Source of the DNA: an uncultured Lachnospiraceae bacterium
Lineage (GTDB): Bacteria; Bacillota; Clostridia; Lachnospirales; Lachnospiraceae
Assembly: GCA_945919795.1 (NCBI GenBank)
Contig: CAMEJJ010000011.1
Coordinates: 1 to 64,000, forward strand
Reading direction: 5' to 3'
Length of the DNA stretch: 64,000 nucleotides
Position numbers and translations under genes: made by a program. The notes under the pieces are model-generated. The model ran no database searches. It had not been told where the DNA came from and saw nothing but the letters and a program-made list of their open reading frames with translations. Positions 36,397-43,117 of this stretch are shown here, piece after piece. How positions within the stretch are numbered: the first letter of the stretch is position 1; the number at the start of each line of letters is the position of its first letter.

Positions 36397-36405
36397 ATTT
36401 CATTA

Positions 36406-36618
36406 TCACTCACAAGATCCATGAAATTGGTAGCCCTGTTCTTCCACAACTTTTTTTATCAACGCTTCATCCGTTGCATCATGTAATGTAAGGGTAACCG
36501 TATTCGTATTGTGATCTGCAACTGCCATTTCAACCGTTTCCAGCTCTTCCAATGCTTTTTTTACCCTCGCCTCGCAATGCTCACACATCATACCTTCTAC
36601 TTTTATTTTTTTCGTCAT
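36406..36618 (-). CDS. Possible CopZ-like chaperone made from an internal start in copA
   Basis: The last 70 codons of copA form a complete CopZ-like HMA domain (MTKKIKVEGMMCEHCEARV ending QFHGSCE). They start at an in-frame ATG at 36618 that is preceded by AAAGGAG at 36628-36634 with ideal spacing (9 nt). Such a ribosome binding site has no reason to exist inside a single cistron. Free CopZ would carry Cu(I) to CopA. Both products from one frame is inference. Alternatively a copZ gene fused recently with copA and kept its start. Confidence 0.5.
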   Translation of the reverse strand: MTKKIKVEGMMCEHCEARVKKALEELETVEMAVADHNTNTVTLTLHDATDEALIKKVVEEQGYQFHGSCE

Positions 36619-38985
36619 ATTTATATGCTCCTTTCGCTCTGCTTTATTTTCTAAAATTTTCTGATCCATTTCATCATCCATAATCAGATCATTGTTTTGA
36701 CTTCTTGTATATTTCCTCTTTATTTTATCATGTCTTGTATCATACACTCTGCATAAATTCAATCTTAATGCATTGGTTACGACACAAAAGCTCGACAAAC
36801 TCATAGCGGCTGCCGCAAACATAGGATTCAATTCCCAATGCAAAAACGGAATAAATAACCCCGCCGCAAGCGGAATTCCAAACGTGTTGTAAATAAATGC
36901 CCAGAATAAATTTTGATGAATATTGCGAAGTGTTGCTTTACTCAATCGAATAGCAGCCGGAACATCCAAGAGACTGCTCTTCATCAAAACCACATCTGCC
37001 GCATCCATTGCGACATCCGTTCCGGTTTTTATGGCAATTCCAATATCTGCCACGGTAAGAGCAGGTGCATCATTGATACCGTCTCCTACCATGATCACAG
37101 TTCCTTCGTCCTGATACTTTCGTACCACCGTTTCTTTTTGATCCGGTAACACACCGGCAATTACTTCATCCACACCCGACTGTTTTGCGATTGCATGGGC
37201 TGTTTGTTCATGATCTCCGGTTAACATTATGACCTTTATTCCCATGTTTCTTAATTCTTCTACTGCCTGTGCACTGTCCTCCTTTATGACATCAGCAACT
37301 GCGATCATTCCAAGAAAATCCGATTCTTTCGCGAAAAACAACGGTGTTTTACCTTCACTTGCCAATGTTTCCGATTTATCAATCATCTCCTTTGGAACAG
37401 AAATATATTGTGTGATAAACTTCAAATTACCGCCAAATGACATCACTCCATCAACAAGTGCGCATACGCCATATCCGGGCTTTATTTCAAATCCGGTCAC
37501 AGGTAATTCTTTCGTCTGCTGCGCTTTTGTATATTCTTTGATTGCATCAGCAAGCGGATGTTCACTATACTGTTCCAGCGCATAAGCAAATTCTAACAAT
37601 TCATCAACGTTCCCATTCTTTTTAGCGACAACATCCGTCACTTTCGGCTTGCCCTGTGTGATGGTTCCTGTCTTGTCTAAAATAACAATATCTGCTTTTC
37701 CTGAATTTTCCAACGAAGCTGCTGTTTTAAACAAGATTCCGTTTTTAGCCCCCACTCCATTGCCAACCATAATGGCAACCGGAGTAGCCAGTCCCAATGC
37801 ACATGGACAACTGATGACCAATACCGAAATTCCCCTTGCCAGAGCATAACCAAAACTACTTCCCAACAGGAGCCAGATTATGGTTGTAATAAAAGCGATA
37901 ACTAATACCGTCGGAACAAATACACCGGATACAACATCCGCAATTTTGGCAATTGGAGCCTTTGTTGCGGCCGCATCGGAAACCATCTGCACAATCTTTG
38001 AAAATGTCGTATCTTCAAATTCATTTATTACCTCACATTTTAAAAAACCGGATTGATTCAGCGTTGCTGCAGAAATCAAATCTCCTGCATTTTTATCTAC
38101 CGGAATACTCTCTCCTGTTAATGAAGCTTCATTTACTGCACTGTTTCCTTCTATGATTCTTCCATCAGCCGGAATATTCTCGCCCGGTCTTACAACAAAA
38201 ATGTCACCCTTTTTCAACTCTTTAGCCGAGATTATACATTCTTTTCCGTCTTTTATTATAACAGCCGTCGTGGGAGCCAGCTTCATCAGACTTTTTAACG
38301 CATCTGTTGTTCTGCCTTTTGAATATGCCTCTAACATTTTTCCCACTGTTATCAAAGTCAATATCGTCGCTCCGGATTCAAAATAAAAATCATCCATCTG
38401 ATGCATGTTCATATTGCTGTCATATCCCATTGAAGCCATGGCAAACAAGGCAACTGTACTATATGCAAATGCTGCTCCCGCTCCTAAAGCAACCAAGGTA
38501 TCCATATTAGGTGATTTATGAAACAACGCCCGAAAACCACTGATGAAGAACTTCTGATTGATTACCATGATGGCAATTGTCAATAACATCTGCAAAAGTC
38601 CCATAGAAACAGAATTTGACAAAAAATCCGGTATTGGCCAGCGAAACATCATATGTCCCATGGAAAAATACATCAGCACAATCCAGAACAATAGGGATGT
38701 CACAAGCCGCTTTTTTAATCTTTGCGTATCTTCATTCTCTGACTGCCCCTGTTTTATCCCGTTTTTCTGCTGTTCCCGACTATTCTTATCTTGTAAATAC
38801 GCCTTATAACCGGCCTTCTCAACTGCCCGGATAATATCCTTGCTTTCGGCATTACCGGAAACCGCCATTGAATTGGTCAAAAGGCTGACATTGCAGTTTT
38901 CTACTCCGGAAACATGCGCGACTGCCTTTTCAATGCGGGTAGCACATGCTGCACAACTCATTCCGGCTATCTTATACTGCTCCAT
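36406..38985 (-). CDS. copA: Copper-exporting P1B-type ATPase with N- and C-terminal metal-binding domains
   Basis: 859 aa from the ATG at 38985 (GGAG, 11-nt spacing). A GTG four codons earlier is possible. The N-terminal HMA domain has GMSCAAC. Eight membrane helices include the Cu(I) site C-P-C (VISCPCALGLATP, residues 393-395), followed by the phosphorylated aspartate in DKTGT (D437), and GDGINDAP. After the last helix pair, a charged linker leads to a second HMA domain (from about residue 790, GMMCEHC). It pumps Cu(I) out of the cytoplasm. The operon is csoR-copA-polymerase-yolD. Confidence 0.95.
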   Translation of the reverse strand: MEQYKIAGMSCAACATRIEKAVAHVSGVENCNVSLLTNSMAVSGNAESKDIIRAVEKAGYKAYLQDKNSREQQKNGIKQGQSENEDTQRLKKRLVTSLLFWIVLMYFSMGHMMFRWPIPDFLSNSVSMGLLQMLLTIAIMVINQKFFISGFRALFHKSPNMDTLVALGAGAAFAYSTVALFAMASMGYDSNMNMHQMDDFYFESGATILTLITVGKMLEAYSKGRTTDALKSLMKLAPTTAVIIKDGKECIISAKELKKGDIFVVRPGENIPADGRIIEGNSAVNEASLTGESIPVDKNAGDLISAATLNQSGFLKCEVINEFEDTTFSKIVQMVSDAAATKAPIAKIADVVSGVFVPTVLVIAFITTIIWLLLGSSFGYALARGISVLVISCPCALGLATPVAIMVGNGVGAKNGILFKTAASLENSGKADIVILDKTGTITQGKPKVTDVVAKKNGNVDELLEFAYALEQYSEHPLADAIKEYTKAQQTKELPVTGFEIKPGYGVCALVDGVMSFGGNLKFITQYISVPKEMIDKSETLASEGKTPLFFAKESDFLGMIAVADVIKEDSAQAVEELRNMGIKVIMLTGDHEQTAHAIAKQSGVDEVIAGVLPDQKETVVRKYQDEGTVIMVGDGINDAPALTVADIGIAIKTGTDVAMDAADVVLMKSSLLDVPAAIRLSKATLRNIHQNLFWAFIYNTFGIPLAAGLFIPFLHWELNPMFAAAAMSLSSFCVVTNALRLNLCRVYDTRHDKIKRKYTRSQNNDLIMDDEMDQKILENKAERKEHINMTKKIKVEGMMCEHCEARVKKALEELETVEMAVADHNTNTVTLTLHDATDEALIKKVVEEQGYQFHGSCE

Positions 38986-39091
38986 AATCTGTTTCACTCC
39001 ATTTCCATGATAACTACGTCAAACATAGTGTCTGTTTTTTAAGAATACTTATTCGTATCATTTTCCTGCACTCTATAAAAGCATACTCTGT

Positions 39092-39397
39092 CTACTTCAT
39101 TAATTTTTGTAATGTTTCGAGCAATTCATCCACCGTTTCGTTTTTACCGTTTCGTATATCCTCTGTCACACATGTTTTGATATGATTTTCCAGTAGAACT
39201 CGATTAAAACTGTTCAAGGCAGCACGAACGGCTGAAACCTGTATCATGATATCCGTGCAATATGCATCCCGTTCAACCATTCCTTTAATTCCCCTGATTT
39301 GTCCTTCAATTCGATTTAGTCGGCTGATATAATCTTTATAATCAAGCTCACTACGTTCTTTCTTTTTTTGTGTACAACAAGTTTTTTTGTTTTCCAA
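39092..39397 (-). CDS. csoR: Copper-sensing repressor CsoR
   Basis: 101 aa from a TTG at 39397 (GAGGAG, 8-nt spacing). The 28-codon longer frame would start inside the promoter. The four-helix DUF156 fold has the Cu(I) ligand set C47 (AYCTDI), H72 and C76 (ENHIKTC). Cu(I) binding releases CsoR from its operator. It is the first gene of the copper operon, autoregulated through the site at 39453-39481. Confidence 0.92.
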   Translation of the reverse strand: MENKKTCCTQKKKERSELDYKDYISRLNRIEGQIRGIKGMVERDAYCTDIMIQVSAVRAALNSFNRVLLENHIKTCVTEDIRNGKNETVDELLETLQKLMK

Positions 39398-39452
39398 AAT
39401 ATAATCTCCTCTTTCACAATCTATTTTTACTGTGTCATATGAATCCAATCGC

Positions 39453-39481
39453 ATTATATACCCTATAGGGGTATATTTCAA
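39453..39481 (-). promoter_or_regulatory. csoR-copA promoter with CsoR operator in the spacer
   Basis: The minus strand carries TTGAAA (39476-39481), a 17-bp spacer and TATAAT (39453-39458). The spacer contains the perfect palindrome CCCTATAGGG (39461-39470) within TATACCCCTATAGGGTATA, matching the G/C-tract operators of CsoR. Bound repressor would block both hexamers. Confidence 0.8.
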
Positions 39482-39586
39482 GCTATCTGATAAGTTTTTT
39501 CATCTTTTTCAATTTTCTATAGCATGGATACCATAAAATATGTATAATGGAATAAATAGCAAAATTCTTGATACGAGGTTATACAA

Positions 39587-39790
39587 ATGGAAAAAATCAA
39601 ATTATCTGACTTAATTGGTGCCGGAACCGTTTCTGTTGTTCAAAAGGTTACTATTAATATGGAAAGCTTTTCCAGGGAGCCTGTCTTTGAGGGATGTGCT
39701 TCTGATATTCCGGATGGATACAAAAACTTTGTTGTAAATGGTATTGCCGCTGAAAATGATACACTAAAAATTCGTGTTACAGTTTTTTAA
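39587..39790 (+). CDS. Small protein of unknown function, divergent from csoR
   Basis: 67 aa, starting at the ATG after GAGGTTATACAA, with a possible -10 TATAAT at 39543-39548. It appears beta-rich (VSVVQKVTINM, LKIRVTVF) with one cysteine. No domain is recognised. It faces away from csoR and ends in a strong terminator, which supports it as a real gene. No metal motif is evident. Confidence 0.55.
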   Translation: MEKIKLSDLIGAGTVSVVQKVTINMESFSREPVFEGCASDIPDGYKNFVVNGIAAENDTLKIRVTVF

Positions 39791-39795
39791 CATGC

Positions 39796-39837
39796 AAAAA
39801 TCGCTTAAGCCCTAACGGCCTAAGCGATTTTTCTTTT
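39796..39837. terminator. Bidirectional intrinsic terminator
   Basis: A 12-bp stem (AAAAATCGCTTA at 39796-39807 with its complement at 39821-39832) has U-runs on both strands. It can end the 67-aa gene on plus and the truncated ORF on minus. Confidence 0.85.
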
Positions 39838-39875
39838 ACACTTTGCAAAAACCCTTTTATCTTACTTATTCTATC

Positions 39876-40091
39876 TTAGTGTCTGCTGATTAAATTAATT
39901 GTTGTTGGAATAACAACATATAAAAATGCAAACTTTATCGGATCATATTGAAATGCATCCGTTAAAATATACATAAACAGAAACAAAACCAGTTCTGCCA
40001 GAAAAACAATGCTGACCACGACATAATACGATGAGAGTATTTTATCTCTCCAGTGATTTTTTAATTGTAAGTATTCATCTTGTGCGTTCAT
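39876..40091 (-). CDS. Truncated membrane protein under the c-di-GMP riboswitch
   Basis: 71 aa behind AGAGGATATTATT. A short charged N-terminus (MNAQDEYLQLKNHWRDK) and two membrane helices are followed by a stop after NLISRH. It looks like the N-terminal membrane domain of a larger sensor, perhaps a GGDEF or HD-GYP protein whose remainder was deleted. A terminator follows almost at once, so no output domain is left. A complete small membrane protein is also possible. Confidence 0.5.
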   Translation of the reverse strand: MNAQDEYLQLKNHWRDKILSSYYVVVSIVFLAELVLFLFMYILTDAFQYDPIKFAFLYVVIPTTINLISRH

Positions 40092-40161
40092 AATAATATC
40101 CTCTGACCGAAAATATCAGCGCACACCAAAAAAAGAATACCTTTTGATCCTTGCTTAAAAA

Positions 40162-40192
40162 TAAAAAACATCATAAAAAGAGCTTATGATGT
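40162..40192 (-). terminator. Expression-platform terminator of the riboswitch
   Basis: A 9-bp stem (ACATCATAA/TTATGATGT, 40168-40176 with 40184-40192), extendable by 3 bp, is followed by six U on the minus strand. It lies directly 3' of the aptamer and before the ORF. Confidence 0.8.
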
Positions 40193-40199
40193 CTAAAAA

Positions 40200-40274
40200 G
40201 TGCAACTGGCTGACATTTTACAGTCCCTATAGCTTTGCGTCACAGACTTTCATCTGCTTTGCCCAATATTCAAG
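40200..40274 (-). ncRNA. Cyclic-di-GMP-I (GEMM) riboswitch
   Basis: The minus strand reads GGGCAAA, then a CAGA-TGAAAG-TCTG hairpin, the hallmark GTGACGCAAAGC, then AGGGACTGTAAAATGTC and AGCCAGTTGCAC. The order and motifs match the GEMM-I consensus: GGGCAAA, GNRA-type P2 loop, GACGCAAAGCC core and tetraloop-receptor side. With the terminator that follows it would switch transcription in response to c-di-GMP. The rest of the 335-bp gap upstream (40275-40426) holds the promoter and a weak 11-bp hairpin near 40350-40380 after the kinase gene. Confidence 0.85.
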
Positions 40275-40290
40275 TTTTATTTATATAAGG

Positions 40291-40319
40291 ATACTAACAC
40301 ACATAGTAAGTAATTGCAA
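40291..40319 (-). promoter_or_regulatory. Predicted promoter of the riboswitch transcript
   Basis: TTGCAA (40314-40319), a 17-bp spacer and TAGTAT (40291-40296). A start near 40284 would place the aptamer right at the 5' end. Confidence 0.55.
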
Positions 40320-40426
40320 CAACATTTTGTAACAAAAATAGCATTTACTTACAAAAACGACATTTTTTGCAAGTAGCATAAATATTTATGTCAAAACTGC
40401 TGTTGCAATTATGGAATTCCCAACAT

Positions 40427-43114
40427 CTAATTCTTTTCTTTTTTAAAATAAGACAAACCAAAAGCTCCCAGTCCTACATTGCAGGCAGTCGTAAAAGATG
40501 TTCTGTTAAAGTATAATTGTTCAAATGGAACACAGCTCTTTATGGTTTCTTTTAATTCATTCTGCTCTTTTATACTTAAGGCCACATAGGATACAAACAC
40601 GGCTTCCTCATCAATTTTGCTCTTATGCAATAAGGTGTAACGCACCAACTGTTTTCTCGCCTTTTTCATGTCTCCCACCATCACTCCGGTAATCGTAATA
40701 CGGCTCTTTTTCATCTGTAAGACCGGATGCAACCGCAACAATTTGCAAATCTGCATAACAAGCTTTCCGGTATAGCCGTTTTGATAAAAAATACCGACGG
40801 AAGGCATGATGTACCTGGATACCACTCTGTTCTTTTCCCGGTTGACCGACTTGATTATTTCTTCCGTTGTTTTACCCTGCACTGCAAGTTTAGCGGCATG
40901 CAATACCAATATTCCTTCTCCACCGCAAACCTGTCCGGAATCAATAATATGAACATGGTCAAAAGATTTTGCAGCCTCCACTGCCGTTCCATAGCTTTTT
41001 CCCGAATTGGATGCCAAAGAAATATAGATTACTTCGTCTGCTTTGGTTAACTGCTCTGCAAAAAATTCCTCATACTCTTCCACAGACACATTATCTGCAA
41101 AAGCAGTTGTTGTATTATCTGTAACATAGTTTTCAAGCGTATCGGAATTAATCTCAATCGTATCGGCAAAACGACCTTTTTCAGTACGGATATATAAATA
41201 CATGACACCAATATCATATTTCTCAATTAGTTCATTCGGTATTTCCGCAACACAATCTGTTGAAATCAGCACTCTCTTTTTCCGTTTTGTAAATGCCCTG
41301 TGGATGTTTGTTTCCACTTGATCGATGTCTGTATTCCGATATTCAACCAAATCTTCTGTCAAGAAGGATAATAATGTTTTCTCCAATGTTACAGAATCAA
41401 TCGGCTTTTCTAAATAAGCATCAAATCCCTGATTCAGATAAAATTCTTCCATATCAGAGCCACTATTGGCTGATAATGCAATCACAACACTGTCTTTACA
41501 AAGGCCATTAGCCTGTTTACGCAGTTCCCTTAAAGTCTCTACGCCATCCATTTCCGGCATCAGATGATCTAAGAGAATAATATTGTATGCTTTTGTTTTG
41601 GTAAGTTCGAGACATTCCTTTCCACTGTTTACACAATCAATGGAAACCTTTGTTTTTTCCAATAGTTTTTTGATAACCATACAATTGGTCTGGATATCAT
41701 CAACCACCAGAATTTTAACTTCGGGCGCTTCAAACAATTGTCGGTATCGTTCTCCCGTCTGTGAGTTATGATGCATATTCTGTATCATATCTCCAATAGG
41801 CGTTTCATCAATAATTCCCTGCTTTAAGGAAACCGTAAATACGGAACCTCTCTTATAAATACTGTCAACCGAAATCGTTCCGTTCATCAAATCTACCAAT
41901 TGCTTGGTAATATTCAATCCCAGACCGCTACCTTCAATCTTTTGATTTTTTTTCTGATCAATTCGTTTAAAAATACTGTAGATATTTTCGATATCTTCTT
42001 TTTTGATACCAATACCGGTGTCGCGGATTGCAATTTTTAAAACAACTTCGTCGTCTTCTTCTTTTTTTTCCGCAGTGGCATCCAGCGTAATAGATCCGAT
42101 TTCCGTATATTTTATAGCATTGGTCAAAAGATTGAGCATAATCTGCTGAATACGCTTTTTATCGCCATGCATCTGGCTTGGAATATTTTCATCAATATGC
42201 AGCAAAAACTCGAGATTTTTCTCATCGATTCTGGCACTGACCATATCGATAACCTCTTCAAACATCTCGGTCGTCTGATAAATGTTCCTGACAATCGTCA
42301 TCTTCTGTGTTTCCATCTGGGAAACATCCAAAATATCATTGACCAGACTTAACAGCATTTTTCCTGCATTCTTTACGTTTTTTGCATAAGCAAGCGTTTC
42401 TTCTTCCTTACTTTCCCGCAAAATCATTTCATTTAATCCGATTATGGTATTAATCGGCGAACGTATTTCATGACTCATACTGGCAAAGAAACTCACCCTC
42501 GAATCGCTGAGTTGCTCAAGTTCTTTTTTCTGTTGTTCTACCATTTGTTGCTTTTCAGAGTAAGTACGGATATTATATTTGATCATGATGCCAATAGCCA
42601 ATCCCGTTGCAATTACGGAAAAAGCCGAATCAAACATAACAATCTTCATCCCAGGCAAGGGTTTTATCATGTCAGGCACATAATATGCAATCAAATAGCA
42701 GGAAACATTGACCAGTATATCCAGTGCTAGAAACACATACATAGTAATCCCGTCAAACATCAGAAATGAATAAATCAGATTGACGCATAACCAAATGCCG
42801 GCACCTCCGATTACACCACCGTTTAGAAAAAATATATTGGGAAATACAAAAATTAACAAAACCAGTCCCAAAAGAACTCCTGCTAACTCCAGTCTGCGAA
42901 AATGAACACACATAACCAGTGCAACCACCGTCACAAGAAGCAAAATAAGAAGATTTTCAATCATCAATGCTTCCTGCGAAAAAGGAAGTGTTTCCAACAA
43001 TCCCATAAAAGCAGAAAATAATATCAGCAAGCTGATTACACAGAAAAATCTTTCTCTGATATCATTTCGTTCTCCCATTAAAACTGCACGTAATTCTTTA
43101 AAGAAAGCTTTCAT
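40427..43114 (-). CDS. Membrane hybrid histidine kinase with receiver and C-terminal DegV/FakB-like domain
   Basis: 895 aa. About six membrane helices occupy residues 22-178 with almost no extracellular loops, so the signal may be read in the membrane. Then come HisKA (H215 in SHEIRSP), HATPase (N332; DTGIGI; GSGLGLN) and a receiver (465-585; D516 in LLDHLMPEMDG; K570). From about 613 to the end lies a DegV domain: LISTDCVAEIPNELIEKYDI, SLASNSGKSYGTA, HIIDSGQVCGGEGILVL. DegV/FakB proteins bind single fatty acids and hand them to the kinase FakA. I know no standard family with this fusion. It lies 3 bp after the upstream kinase gene. Confidence 0.9.
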   Translation of the reverse strand: MKAFFKELRAVLMGERNDIRERFFCVISLLILFSAFMGLLETLPFSQEALMIENLLILLLVTVVALVMCVHFRRLELAGVLLGLVLLIFVFPNIFFLNGGVIGGAGIWLCVNLIYSFLMFDGITMYVFLALDILVNVSCYLIAYYVPDMIKPLPGMKIVMFDSAFSVIATGLAIGIMIKYNIRTYSEKQQMVEQQKKELEQLSDSRVSFFASMSHEIRSPINTIIGLNEMILRESKEEETLAYAKNVKNAGKMLLSLVNDILDVSQMETQKMTIVRNIYQTTEMFEEVIDMVSARIDEKNLEFLLHIDENIPSQMHGDKKRIQQIMLNLLTNAIKYTEIGSITLDATAEKKEEDDEVVLKIAIRDTGIGIKKEDIENIYSIFKRIDQKKNQKIEGSGLGLNITKQLVDLMNGTISVDSIYKRGSVFTVSLKQGIIDETPIGDMIQNMHHNSQTGERYRQLFEAPEVKILVVDDIQTNCMVIKKLLEKTKVSIDCVNSGKECLELTKTKAYNIILLDHLMPEMDGVETLRELRKQANGLCKDSVVIALSANSGSDMEEFYLNQGFDAYLEKPIDSVTLEKTLLSFLTEDLVEYRNTDIDQVETNIHRAFTKRKKRVLISTDCVAEIPNELIEKYDIGVMYLYIRTEKGRFADTIEINSDTLENYVTDNTTTAFADNVSVEEYEEFFAEQLTKADEVIYISLASNSGKSYGTAVEAAKSFDHVHIIDSGQVCGGEGILVLHAAKLAVQGKTTEEIIKSVNREKNRVVSRYIMPSVGIFYQNGYTGKLVMQICKLLRLHPVLQMKKSRITITGVMVGDMKKARKQLVRYTLLHKSKIDEEAVFVSYVALSIKEQNELKETIKSCVPFEQLYFNRTSFTTACNVGLGAFGLSYFKKEKN

Positions 43115-43117
43115 ATG

